From assembly GCF_015351765.1 (NCBI RefSeq), contig NZ_JADKQA010000001.1, forward strand, positions 938,394 through 1,002,393: DNA of 64,000 nt. The letters run 5' to 3'. The DNA is from Clostridium vitabionis. GTDB lineage: Bacteria; Bacillota; Clostridia; Lachnospirales; Lachnospiraceae. The position numbers and the translations under genes are program-made. Under the pieces are notes generated by a model, which was not told the origin of the DNA, did not search any database, and worked only from the letters and a program-made list of their open reading frames with translations. This document shows, piece after piece, positions 15,794 to 24,309 of this stretch (within the stretch, counting starts at the first letter, position 1; each line of letters starts with the position of its first letter).

Positions 15794-17101
15794 TTAACCG
15801 TTCAGTTTTCTCCGGTCGATCACGCGGACCGCCTTCCCCTCGCTCCGGGTGATTGTCTTCGGCGCAACCAGGCGGATGTTCGCGCGGATGCCGAGCATGG
15901 ATTTGAGGGCGTCCCCGAGCTCCTTCCTGCGGCGGGTCACCTCCACCATATCATCGGTGAACATCTCCGGTGTCATTTCCACGAGGACATCGAAGGTATC
16001 CGTATTGTTCACGCGGTCCACCACAATCTGGTAATTTGCCGGATAGCCGAGCTGCATGAGGACAGTCTCGATCTGCGACGGGAAGACATTGACGCCGCGG
16101 ATGATCAGCATATCGTCCGTCCGGCCCTTCGGCTTCTGCATCCGGACAAAGGTGCGGCCGCAGGAGCATCTCTCCCGGGTCAGGCTGCAGATATCCCTTG
16201 TCCTGTAGCGGAGAAGGGGAAACGCCTTCTTGTCGAGCGAGGTGAAGACCAGCTCTCCCTCCGCGCCCTCGGGTAGTACCTCGCCGGTTTTCGGGTCGAT
16301 AATCTCCGCGATAAAGTGATCCTCGTTGATGTGCATGCCATCCTGCGCCGAGCACTCGTAGGCTACACCGGGGCCGGACAGCTCCGTCAGGCCGTAAATG
16401 TCATAGGCCTTGATGCCCAGGGTCTCCTCGATGCTGTGGCGCATTTCCTCTGTCCAGGCCTCAGCCCCGAAGATCCCCGCCTTGAGCGGGATATCCTCCG
16501 GGGTGAGCCCCATCTCCTTCATGGTCTCGGCAAGATAGGCCGCGTAGGACGGCGTGCAGCAGAGGATGGTGGTCTTGAGATCCTGGATGAACATGATTTG
16601 CCGCTCCGTGTTGCCGGAGGAGGTCGGGATCGTCAGGCAGCCGAGCTTTTCCGAGCCGCCGTGGAGCCCCATGCCGCCGGTAAAAAGACCGTAGCCGTAG
16701 GATATCTGGCACACATCCTCCTCGGTGCCGCCGGCCGCCGCGATCGCGCGGGCACAGCAGTCTGACCAGAGGTCAAGATCCCCCTTCGTGTAGAAGGCCA
16801 CAACCCGCTTGCCGGTGGTTCCGGAGGTCGAGTGAATCCGGACGCAGTCCCTGAGCGGGACGCCGAGGAGCCCGTAGGGATAGGATTCCCTGAGGTCTGC
16901 CTTGGCGATAAACGGCAGTTTATAGAGGTCATCGATCGACCGGATGTCCTCCGGGGTGACGCCCTTCTTCTCCATGAGCGCCCGGTAATAGGGCACATGA
17001 TCCCACACGTGGCGCACCTGCTCGACGAGCTTCTTGTTCTGGATATCCCGGATCACCTCGCGCGGCGCGCACTCGATGTCCTTCTGAAAGTACCTTTCCA
17101 T
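15794..17101 (-). CDS. paaK: phenylacetate-CoA ligase (AMP-forming)
   Basis: 435 residues, PaaK-type adenylate-forming ligase. It shows the P-loop IHSTSGTTGKRVVAFYT, the adenine-binding YGLTELSGPG and the C-terminal AMP-binding_C_2 lid with MLIIRGVNVFPSQIE. It activates aryl acetates to CoA thioesters with ATP. Linked to IOR it could work in either direction between aryl acid and aryl-acetyl-CoA, allowing ATP formation from aromatic amino acid breakdown. RBS: GGAGAGAAGAC. Confidence 0.93.
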   Translation of the reverse strand: MERYFQKDIECAPREVIRDIQNKKLVEQVRHVWDHVPYYRALMEKKGVTPEDIRSIDDLYKLPFIAKADLRESYPYGLLGVPLRDCVRIHSTSGTTGKRVVAFYTKGDLDLWSDCCARAIAAAGGTEEDVCQISYGYGLFTGGMGLHGGSEKLGCLTIPTSSGNTERQIMFIQDLKTTILCCTPSYAAYLAETMKEMGLTPEDIPLKAGIFGAEAWTEEMRHSIEETLGIKAYDIYGLTELSGPGVAYECSAQDGMHINEDHFIAEIIDPKTGEVLPEGAEGELVFTSLDKKAFPLLRYRTRDICSLTRERCSCGRTFVRMQKPKGRTDDMLIIRGVNVFPSQIETVLMQLGYPANYQIVVDRVNNTDTFDVLVEMTPEMFTDDMVEVTRRRKELGDALKSMLGIRANIRLVAPKTITRSEGKAVRVIDRRKLNG

Positions 17102-17218
17102 GTCTTCTCTCTCCTGTCCTGTTCCTGCTGTGCTGCCGCCCCTCCTCCGCGGTGGTAGAATCCCGTCCTCCCGCCGCGGCTCTGAGTAAACAAGCCTTCG
17201 CCTCAGCCTCGGGGGGAC

Positions 17219-17794
17219 TTACTCCGCGTCCCGGCCGAGGGCAAATGCCTTCCGGTTCATCTCCAGGAATTTGCCCGGAACGATTCTCTCCATCGCCTTC
17301 ATCCAGGTCTCCACCGGGAAGTCAAAATACCGGGAAAGCCTGCCCATGAGGACAATGTTCACCGCCTTGGCGGAACCGGCCTCCTCGGCAAGCTTCAAGC
17401 AGTCGAGGGCATCCACCTTCGCGCCCGCATTTCTCATCTTCTCCACCAGATTCTCCGGATAGGAAGCCGCCCCGGTGATCACCGGCATCGGGTCCATCTG
17501 CTGGAGGTTGGTCACCACCTGGCCGTCCGGGCGGAGGCACGGAAGCCAGCGGGCCGCCTCGAGAAGCTCAAAGGAGACGATCACGTCCGCCTCTCCCTCA
17601 TCGATAATCGGGGAGGCTACCTTATCCCCGTAACGGACATAGGTCACCACGCTGCCGCCTCGCTGCGACATGCCGTGGACCTCGGAAACCTTGACATCGA
17701 AACCGCCGTCGAGAAATACCTGCCCGAGCAGCTTGCTGGCAAGGAGCGATCCCTGACCGCCGACACCAACGACCATGATATTCTTCGTTTTCAT
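17219..17794 (-). CDS. iorB: indolepyruvate:ferredoxin oxidoreductase β subunit
   Basis: 191 residues, pyruvate/ketoisovalerate oxidoreductase γ-domain type: IMVVGVGGQGSLLASKLLGQ at the N-terminus and HGMSQRGGSVVTYVRYG further on. I chose ATG at 17794 because GGAG lies 8 nt upstream. The GTG at 17803 overlaps that RBS. It begins 5 nt after the iorA stop. With IorA it oxidatively decarboxylates aryl pyruvates to aryl-acetyl-CoA. Confidence 0.94.
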   Translation of the reverse strand: MKTKNIMVVGVGGQGSLLASKLLGQVFLDGGFDVKVSEVHGMSQRGGSVVTYVRYGDKVASPIIDEGEADVIVSFELLEAARWLPCLRPDGQVVTNLQQMDPMPVITGAASYPENLVEKMRNAGAKVDALDCLKLAEEAGSAKAVNIVLMGRLSRYFDFPVETWMKAMERIVPGKFLEMNRKAFALGRDAE

Positions 17795-17799
17795 CGAAA

Positions 17800-19539
17800 T
17801 CACTCCTTTCCCGTACTCTCAAAAGCATCGAAATGGCACATCTGCTCGCAGACGCCGCAGCCGACGCACTGGGTTTCATCCACATAGGCGTGGCCGTCCC
17901 GGAAGGAAATGGATGGGCAGCCGATCTGCATGCAGGCATGGCAGCCGACGCATTTCTCCTCGTTGACCCTGAGCGGCGGGTTGTGCCGGACATATTTGAG
18001 CAGCGCGCACGGCCTTCTCGCGATGATGACCGACGGCTCATCCGCCGCAAGCTCCTCCTTCACGGCCTTGTCGCACTCGTCAAGATCATAGGGATCCACA
18101 ACGCGGACGCGGTTGATGCCCATCGCCCGGATGAGCGCCTCGAGGTTGATCTTCCCCGCCGGGTCGCCCTTGATATTCTTGCCGGTCAGCGGGTTCTGCT
18201 GGTGACCGGTCATGCCGGTGATCGAGTTGTCCAGAATGATCACCGTGGAATTGGACTGGTTGTAGGCGATGTTCGCGAGCCCCGTCATGCCGGAGTGCAT
18301 GAAGGTGGAATCGCCGATGACCGCAACAGTCCGGTGCTCATTTTCCCCGTCTCCGGCCTTGTTGAAGCCGTGGATGGAGCTCACGGACGCGCCCATGCAG
18401 AGGGTCATGTCCATCGCGTTCAGCGGCGCGGAGGCGCCGAGCGTGTAGCAGCCGATATCGCCGAGAACGACGCAGCGGTTCTTGTGCAGCGTGTAGAACA
18501 GCCCCCGGTGCGGACATCCGGAGCACATCACCGGCGGCCTCATCGGGATGTCCTCCCCGATGGACGGTCCCTTGTCCACAGGTCTGCCAAAGGCGGCTGC
18601 CACGATATTCTGGGAAAATTCCCCGGTGATCGGCAGGATATCCTTGCCGGATACGGTAAGGCCGAGCTGGCGGCAGTGGTTCTCGATGATCGGGTCAAGC
18701 TCCTCCACCACCGCGATCTTCTTCACCTTCGCCGCGAAATCAAGGATCTTCTTCACCGGCATCGGGTTGATCATGCCGAGCTTCAGGACGGACACCGAAT
18801 CCCCGAAAACTTCCTTCACATACTGATAGGAGGTGGAATCCGTGATAATGCCGAGCTCGGTTCCGCCCATTTCCACGCGGTTGATCGGCGTCTCCTCCGC
18901 GTACGCGGTGAGCTTCTTCATCCGCTCCTCGACGACCGGGTGCTTTTTCTTGGCAAATGCCGGAACCATGACGTTCTTCGCCGCATCCTTTCTATACTCT
19001 TTTCTCGGCGGAAGAACGCGCTCGCCGGGTTCCACGATCGACTGGGAGTGGGACACGCGCGTGCACATCTTGAGCAGCACCGGCGTGTCGAACTGCTCGG
19101 AAATCTCATAGGCAAGCTTGGTAAATGCGAGCGCCTCCGCGGAATCCGAGGGCTCCAGCATCGGGATCTTGGACGCGATCGCGTGATGGCGGGAATCCTG
19201 CTCATTCTGGGAGGAGTGCATCCCCGCGTCGTCCGCCACACCGATGACCAGGCCGGCGTTCACGCCCGTGTAGGACATCGTAAAGAGCGGGTCGCAGGCG
19301 ACATTGAGCCCGACATGCTTCATGCCGCAGAAGGACCGCCTTCCGGCCAGGGACGCGCCGAAGGCCGCCTCCATGGCTACCTTCTCGTTCGGCGCCCATT
19401 CGCAGTAAATGTCGTCATATTTGACCGCCTCCTCCGTGATCTCGGTACTCGGGGTTCCGGGATAACTGGAGACGAAGCAGCAGCCCGCCTCGTAAAGGCC
19501 GCGCGCAACCGCTTTATTGCCCAGCATCAGTTGTTTCAT
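17800..19539 (-). CDS. iorA: indolepyruvate:ferredoxin oxidoreductase α subunit
   Basis: 579 residues. The N-terminal pyrimidine-binding domain starts MKQLMLGNKAVARG and contains SSYPGTPSTEITE. The C-terminal ThDP-binding domain has GDIGCYTLG, VIGDSTFMHSG and NSITGMTGHQ. The end carries two [4Fe-4S] ferredoxin motifs (CVGCHACMQIGCP and CVGCGVCEQMC). Complete catalytic and electron-transfer elements are present. ATG at 19539 has GGAGG at good spacing, unlike the ORF-track start. It is transcribed from the divergent region shared with the acyl-CoA synthetase gene. Confidence 0.95.
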   Translation of the reverse strand: MKQLMLGNKAVARGLYEAGCCFVSSYPGTPSTEITEEAVKYDDIYCEWAPNEKVAMEAAFGASLAGRRSFCGMKHVGLNVACDPLFTMSYTGVNAGLVIGVADDAGMHSSQNEQDSRHHAIASKIPMLEPSDSAEALAFTKLAYEISEQFDTPVLLKMCTRVSHSQSIVEPGERVLPPRKEYRKDAAKNVMVPAFAKKKHPVVEERMKKLTAYAEETPINRVEMGGTELGIITDSTSYQYVKEVFGDSVSVLKLGMINPMPVKKILDFAAKVKKIAVVEELDPIIENHCRQLGLTVSGKDILPITGEFSQNIVAAAFGRPVDKGPSIGEDIPMRPPVMCSGCPHRGLFYTLHKNRCVVLGDIGCYTLGASAPLNAMDMTLCMGASVSSIHGFNKAGDGENEHRTVAVIGDSTFMHSGMTGLANIAYNQSNSTVIILDNSITGMTGHQQNPLTGKNIKGDPAGKINLEALIRAMGINRVRVVDPYDLDECDKAVKEELAADEPSVIIARRPCALLKYVRHNPPLRVNEEKCVGCHACMQIGCPSISFRDGHAYVDETQCVGCGVCEQMCHFDAFESTGKE

Positions 19540-19578
19540 ATCGCATACCTCCATCGTTCTGTTCACAGACATGACATC

Positions 19579-19607
19579 ACTTTAGCACTTTATCGCGATT
19601 TCAGCAA
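19579..19607 (-). promoter_or_regulatory. σA promoter of iorA operon
   Basis: TTGCTG and TAAAGT with a 17-nt spacer on the minus strand. The spacer holds AAATCGCGATAAAG, one of three related motifs in this intergenic region. Confidence 0.6.
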
Positions 19608-19696
19608 CAGGATTGGAAAAATCGCCAAAAGAAATCGTGATATCCCGCGTGGAATTGGCGAAAACCACTTGACACCCCGCGCAAAACGCGATAATC
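19588..19696. promoter_or_regulatory. candidate shared operator motifs between iorA and acyl-CoA synthetase
   Basis: Three related sites are present: AAATCGCGATAAAG (minus, 19588-19601), GAAATCGTGATATC (plus, 19631-19644) and AAAACGCGATAATC (plus, 19683-19696). The outer two overlap the two promoters. An inverted pair CGCCAA (19623) and TTGGCG (19655) flanks the middle one. This is the layout of a regulator acting on both divergent promoters; the regulator is unknown. Confidence 0.45.
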
Positions 19697-19697
19697 T
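19669..19697 (+). promoter_or_regulatory. σA promoter of the acyl-CoA synthetase gene
   Basis: Consensus TTGACA and TAATCT separated by 17 nt; the gene starts about 85 nt downstream with GGAGG. Confidence 0.75.
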
Positions 19698-19782
19698 GAG
19701 GTTATTGATTTTATGCATTAAAGTACAAAAGCTTTAAACATTTCCTATTTTACCGACACGATAACATTTTGGAGGTTGCACC

Positions 19783-21417
19783 ATGCCGATCACAGATTTG
19801 CTCGAGCGTAACAGCAAATTGTACGGCGATGAGACGGCGCTCATCGTCATCAACCCGGAAGTCACCGAACCGCAGAGAGTTACCTGGAAGGAATATGAGC
19901 TCATCCAGCCCACTTCTCCCGACTACTACCGCCGGGAGATCACCTGGTCTGTCTTCGATGAGAAGGCGAACCGCGTGGCGAACCTCCTGGTCAAAAAGGG
20001 CATCCGGAAAGGGCAGAAGGTCGCCATCCTCCTGATGAACTGCCTCGAATGGCTTCCGATCTATTTCGGTATCCTGAAGGCCGGCGCGATCGCCGTCCCG
20101 CTCAACTTCCGCTACACCGCCGAGGAGATCCGCTACTGCATGAAGAAAGCGGACTGCGACGTCCTCTTCTTCGGCGAGACATTCATCGGCCGGGTCGAAG
20201 CGATCGCCGAAGACCTCGGGAAGAAGGATCTTCTCTTCTACGTCGGCAATTCCTGCCCAACATTTGCCGAGGATTATCAGGAATCCGCCGCCAACTGCTC
20301 GAGCAGTGCCCCGAAGGTCCTGGTCGAGGACGACGACTGCGCGGCGATCTACTTCTCCTCCGGGACGACCGGCTTCCCGAAGGCGATCCTGCTCCGCCAC
20401 TCGGCGCTCATGCAGTCCGCGAAGATGGAGGCGATCCACCACGAGACCACGCATAAGGACACCTTCCTCTGCATTCCGCCCCTATACCACACCGGCGCAA
20501 AAATGCACTGGTTCGGCTCCCTCTACACCGGAAGCCGTGCTGTCCTTCTCCAGGGAAATAAGCCGAAAACCATTTTCCAGGCGGTCTCCCGCGAGGGCTG
20601 CACGATCGTCTGGCTGCTCGTCCCGTGGGCGCAGGATATCCTGACCGCCCTCGATTCCGGCGAGCTCAAGATGTCGGACTACAACCTCAAGCAGTGGCGG
20701 CTCATGCACATCGGCGCCCAGCCCGTGCCGCCGAGCCTCATCCGGCACTGGCAGAGGTATTTTCCTGGGCAGAAATATGACACGAACTACGGCCTGTCCG
20801 AATCGACCGGCCCCGGATGCATCCATCTCGGCATGGACCACATCGACAAGGTCGGCGCGATCGGCCTTCCCGGCTACGGCTGGCAGGCGAAGCTGGTTGA
20901 CGCGAACGGCAATCCGACTCCCCGGGGCGAGGTCGGCGAGCTCTGCGTGAAGGGGCCGGGCGTCATGGTCTGCTATTACAATGACCCGGAGGCGACCGCC
21001 GAGACGCTGGTTGACGGCTGGCTACACACCGGCGATATGGCGCGCCAGGACGAGGACGGGTTCTACTATCTGGTTGACCGCAAGAAGGATGTCATCATCT
21101 CCGGCGGGGAAAACCTGTACCCGGTACAGATCGAGAACTTCCTGAGCAGCAACGACAGGATCCAGGACGTGGCGGTCATCGGCACCCCGGACAAGCGGCT
21201 CGGCGAGATCGCGACCGCCGTTATCGAGGTGAAGCCGGGCATGACGCTCACGGAGGACGAGGTGAACCAGTTCTGCCTGAAACTGCCCCGATACAAGCGG
21301 CCGCGCAGGATCATTTTCGCCGACGTGCCGAGAAATGCGACAGGGAAGATCGAAAAGCCCCTGCTCCGGAAGAAATACAACGCGGTGAGGCTCGTGGAGG
21401 AGGAAAGCAGCTCCTGA
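19783..21417 (+). CDS. AMP-dependent acyl-CoA synthetase/ligase
   Basis: 544 residues, ANL superfamily. The ATP-binding P-loop YFSSGTTGFPKAILL, the A5-type NYGLSESTGPG, the hinge DGWLHTGDMARQDEDGF and the C-terminal catalytic Lys in NATGKIEKP are all present. The organisation resembles medium/long-chain fatty-acyl or aryl-CoA synthetases; substrate is unresolved. Start ATG with TTTTGGAGG. It is a single gene, divergent from the IOR operon and sharing its control region, so a role in the same arylacid/acyl-CoA metabolism is plausible. Confidence 0.92.
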   Translation: MPITDLLERNSKLYGDETALIVINPEVTEPQRVTWKEYELIQPTSPDYYRREITWSVFDEKANRVANLLVKKGIRKGQKVAILLMNCLEWLPIYFGILKAGAIAVPLNFRYTAEEIRYCMKKADCDVLFFGETFIGRVEAIAEDLGKKDLLFYVGNSCPTFAEDYQESAANCSSSAPKVLVEDDDCAAIYFSSGTTGFPKAILLRHSALMQSAKMEAIHHETTHKDTFLCIPPLYHTGAKMHWFGSLYTGSRAVLLQGNKPKTIFQAVSREGCTIVWLLVPWAQDILTALDSGELKMSDYNLKQWRLMHIGAQPVPPSLIRHWQRYFPGQKYDTNYGLSESTGPGCIHLGMDHIDKVGAIGLPGYGWQAKLVDANGNPTPRGEVGELCVKGPGVMVCYYNDPEATAETLVDGWLHTGDMARQDEDGFYYLVDRKKDVIISGGENLYPVQIENFLSSNDRIQDVAVIGTPDKRLGEIATAVIEVKPGMTLTEDEVNQFCLKLPRYKRPRRIIFADVPRNATGKIEKPLLRKKYNAVRLVEEESSS

Positions 21418-21431
21418 GGCCTCTTAGCCGC

Positions 21432-21465
21432 AGAAAATGCACCCGGAAAACCGGGTGCATTTTCT
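21432..21465. terminator. bidirectional intrinsic terminator
   Basis: AGAAAATGCACCCGG-AAAA-CCGGGTGCATTTTCT is symmetric and serves the convergent acyl-CoA synthetase and MATE genes. Confidence 0.93.
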
Positions 21466-21470
21466 ATGCC

Positions 21471-22901
21471 TTATTCCAACGGTCTCTGCACCCTTCGCGG
21501 TTTCATCTCCCGGCTGAGATCCCTCCAGATCGTAAGCAGCATGGTGATATAATTAGCCGCGCCGCCGATAAAGTTGGATATCGGCTCCGCGATGAAGACG
21601 CCCATGACGCCGAAGCCCAGCTTCGGCAGCAGGATGGTCAGCGGGACGACGATGATCACCTTCCGGAAAATCGAGAAAAAGATCGCCTGGGCGGACCTTC
21701 CGAGCCCGACCGCCGCCGACTGCCCGGTAAACTGCAGGGCCATCATAAAGAATCCGAAGAAATACACGTGCAGGGCGGGGATTGCCTTCTGAATAAGCGC
21801 CTCATCCCGGTTGAAAATCCGGATGAAAAATTCCGGGAAGGTGACCATCAGGAACCACACGAGCAGCGCGTAGAGCACCGTGGAGATCGTCAGGAAGACG
21901 ATCCCGCGCTTCACGCGGCCGTACTCCCCGGCGCCATAGTTGAAGCCGAAGACCGGCTGGGCGCTGTGTGTGAGCCCGCGGACCGCCTGGAGGGCGATCT
22001 CGTGGAGGCTGGAGAGGACAGTCATCACGCCGACGTAGAGATCCCCGCCCCAGCTCTGGAGCGTGGTGTTGCAGACCATTTCCACGAGGCTGTTCGTGGC
22101 GCTCATGACAAAGCCGGAGAAGCCGAGGGTAATGATCCGCCGGCACCGGTGCGCTTCCAGGTGCATATTCTGGCGCTTCAGGCGGAGAATCGTCTTTGTC
22201 CCGGTCAGGAAGCGCAGGATCCAGACGGCGGAAACCATCTGCGAGAGAATCGTCGCCAGCGCGGCGCCGGAGACGCCCATGTGGAAGACGAAGATGAACA
22301 GCGGATCGAGCACAATGTTCATCACCGCCCCGATGATGACAGTCATCATGCCTGTCCGGGCAAATCCCTGGGAATCGATGAAGGCGTTCATGCCGAGCCC
22401 GAGCATGACGAAGATCGTCCCCAGGACATAGATCGTCAGATAGCGATTCGCATACGGAAAGGTATTCTCGCTCGCGCCGAGGAGATAGAGCATCGGCCGC
22501 CTCACCAGAAGGAGCAGTGCGGTGAGCACGACGCCGGTATAGAGAAGCATGGCGAAGGAATTGCCCATGATCTTCTCCGCCTCGTCATTGTCCCCCCGCC
22601 CGCGGGCAATCGAGCTGAGCGGTGAGCCGCCCATGCCGAACAGGTTCGCAAATCCCATGATCAGGGAAACGATCGGCAGGCAGACGCCGAGCCCGGTCAG
22701 GGACAGCGTCGCGTCATTTGGCAGAAGGCCGATGTAAATCCGGTCCACCACGTTGTAGAGGACATTGACCAGCTGTGCGACCGTCATCGGGATGGCCAGT
22801 TTCAGGATCACCCCGCTCACGCTGCCCTTGGTAAAATCATTCCGCGCCTCGGATGCCTGCGCGGTGGTTCTCTCCCCGGATGTTTTCTGCTGTGCGCTCA
22901 T
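21471..22901 (-). CDS. MATE family efflux transporter
   Basis: 476 residues with two MatE repeats and about 12 membrane helices. Visible features include the N-terminal ILKLAIPMTVAQLVNVLYN and MGGSPLSSIARGRGDNDEA, and in the second half FNYGAGEYGRVKRG. Family members export drugs or metabolites by Na+ or H+ antiport. The substrate is unknown. It ends against the terminator shared with the acyl-CoA synthetase gene and is 9-10 nt downstream of the HPr-like gene's reading frame region, no operon partner being obvious. Confidence 0.93.
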   Translation of the reverse strand: MSAQQKTSGERTTAQASEARNDFTKGSVSGVILKLAIPMTVAQLVNVLYNVVDRIYIGLLPNDATLSLTGLGVCLPIVSLIMGFANLFGMGGSPLSSIARGRGDNDEAEKIMGNSFAMLLYTGVVLTALLLLVRRPMLYLLGASENTFPYANRYLTIYVLGTIFVMLGLGMNAFIDSQGFARTGMMTVIIGAVMNIVLDPLFIFVFHMGVSGAALATILSQMVSAVWILRFLTGTKTILRLKRQNMHLEAHRCRRIITLGFSGFVMSATNSLVEMVCNTTLQSWGGDLYVGVMTVLSSLHEIALQAVRGLTHSAQPVFGFNYGAGEYGRVKRGIVFLTISTVLYALLVWFLMVTFPEFFIRIFNRDEALIQKAIPALHVYFFGFFMMALQFTGQSAAVGLGRSAQAIFFSIFRKVIIVVPLTILLPKLGFGVMGVFIAEPISNFIGGAANYITMLLTIWRDLSREMKPRRVQRPLE

Positions 22902-22910
22902 TTTCTCCCC

Positions 22911-23183
22911 TCAAAATTCCCCGTTCTGAAAATCCTCGAGAATAAACTTCTTCATCGCCCGGTACGCTTCCTCCTCGTCAGGCCCCTCGGCCTGCACGGT
23001 CACCGCGCACCCCGGTCTCATGTCCAGGCGCATGACCGAGACCAGGCATTTGCATGAGCTCGTCCTGCCTCCGCAGGTCAGCGTGATCCTGCTGGAAAAT
23101 TTCTTCGCCATCCGCACCATCTTCCCCGCGGGGCGGGCATGCACCGGTGCCCCCGCCGACAGAATGAAAGAAAATTTTCTCAT
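22911..23183 (-). CDS. HPr-family phosphocarrier protein with Cys at position 46
   Basis: 90 residues. ATG at 23183 has GAGGAGG 6 nt upstream; the 164-residue track ORF runs back into the tmRNA terminator. The PTS phosphorylation site is intact (VHARPAG, His15). The regulatory site aligned with the usual KSIMGVM reads KCLVSVM, so Ser46, target of HPr kinase, is Cys46. It could accept phosphate from Enzyme I but not act as a CcpA corepressor through P-Ser. No PTS genes are adjacent. Confidence 0.88.
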   Translation of the reverse strand: MRKFSFILSAGAPVHARPAGKMVRMAKKFSSRITLTCGGRTSSCKCLVSVMRLDMRPGCAVTVQAEGPDEEEAYRAMKKFILEDFQNGEF

Positions 23184-23243
23184 GGCGCGCCTCCTCACAG
23201 ATCGACATGCACTTTGCTGACGCAAAAAGTCGCGAAAACGATG

Positions 23244-23282
23244 CAAAAAAAGAGAAGTGCGCATCACACCTCTCTTTTTTTC
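23244..23282 (-). terminator. intrinsic terminator of ssrA
   Basis: On the minus strand AGAGAGGTG and CACTTCTCT form the stem, flanked by A7 and followed by TTTTTTT. It lies about 90 nt downstream of the tmRNA 3' end. Confidence 0.85.
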
Positions 23283-23374
23283 CAGGCTGTTTCTTCTTAT
23301 CAAATACCGAAACCCAAGGCCGTACGCACTCCACAGAAAAGGAAATCTCCTTGGTTCGTATAAGACTGTACAAA

Positions 23375-23715
23375 TGGAGCAGACGAGAGTTGAACTCGTG
23401 TCCAAAAACCGATCCCCTGTTCTTCTACTATCATAGTTTGTTGTTTAACATTCCCTCTGCCCCGCGGGAACAAACACCCTCAGGGTTTCAGTATCTGCTG
23501 ATACGCCTGACAGTGCGCAGCCTTCCTGCCATCGTTTCTCACATATCGATGCCGGATTCCCGAGGTGTGAGTGCCTCAGGGCCGACACAAGCTGCAATTA
23601 AGCAGCAAGAGCTAATTCGTTGTCGTTAGCGTTTGTATTTAAGTTTGCCATTTGACGCATTGCATGCGGATAGCTTCACCAGCTTCACAATCCCTGTCGA
23701 AACCGTTACTGCCCC
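23375..23715 (-). ncRNA. ssrA: tmRNA (SsrA)
   Basis: 341 nt. The 5' end GGGGCAG pairs with the 3' CTGCTCC + A of the tRNA-like domain, and the T-arm GTTCAACTCTCG is present; CCA is not encoded. The mRNA-like region has an open frame ending NANDNELALAA then TAA, giving a proteolysis tag with the typical ALAA end. The tag probably begins at a GCA codon a few residues earlier. Synteny secG-rnr-smpB-ssrA is standard for Firmicutes. Confidence 0.95.
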
Positions 23716-23841
23716 GAAATGAATGTTTAGCCTGATCCGGCAGGCCAGGCTTATCCCGGTCTGCCGTGAAAGATATTATACAATACTGCGCAGGATTTGT
23801 AAAGGGCTTATCCCCCGGCCGCAGGCGGCCCCTCTCCTGCC

Positions 23842-24309
23842 TTACCGGCTGTTCCTGGCCTTGAACTCCCGGTCCATTTCCCGCTTGGCATCCTTTTTCG
23901 CGATGTCCGCGCGCTTATCGTAGAGCTTTTTGCCGCGGGCCAGGCCGATCTCGACCTTGACGAGGCTGCCCTTGAAATACACCTGCAGCGGCACCAGGGT
24001 CAGTCCCTTCTCCTTGAGCTTGCTCTCCAGGCGGACGATCTCCTTCTTGTGCATCAGGAGCTTCCGCACCCGGAGCGGATCCTTGTTGAAAATATTTCCC
24101 TTCTCGTAGGGGCTCACGTGCATGCCCTCGATGAAGAGCTCCCCGTGATCGATGTGGATGTAGGCCTCCTTGACGCTGCACTTGCCCATGCGGATGGATT
24201 TGACCTCCGTGCCGTAGAGTTCGATGCCTGTCTCGTATTTCTCCAGGATAAAATAATCGTGGTAGGCTTTTTTGTTGTTCGCCACCAGCTTAATGCTTTC
24301 TTTTCCCAT
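23842..24309 (-). CDS. smpB: SsrA-binding protein SmpB
   Basis: 155 residues, normal length. Family motifs: [20 protein letters not shown]-type start (first part [12 protein letters not shown]), GTEVKSIR, and a basic C-terminal tail [16 protein letters not shown] that enters the ribosomal mRNA channel. It overlaps the end of rnr by 20 nt and is followed by ssrA, its RNA partner in trans-translation. Confidence 0.97.
   Translation of the reverse strand: MGKESIKLVANNKKAYHDYFILEKYETGIELYGTEVKSIRMGKCSVKEAYIHIDHGELFIEGMHVSPYEKGNIFNKDPLRVRKLLMHKKEIVRLESKLKEKGLTLVPLQVYFKGSLVKVEIGLARGKKLYDKRADIAKKDAKREMDREFKARNSR

Noticed and set aside
17833-19737. 634-residue plus-strand ORF opposite iorA
   Set aside because: Mirror frame with His/Arg/Asp-rich composition; iorA on the other strand has complete ThDP and ferredoxin motifs.
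19750-20454. 234-residue minus-strand ORF near the acyl-CoA synthetase start
   Set aside because: Antisense to the clear ANL synthetase; no RBS or homology seen.
22911-23405. 164-residue version of the HPr-like protein
   Set aside because: The extra N-terminus translates the tmRNA 3' end and its terminator; GAGGAGG before ATG 23183 marks the start.
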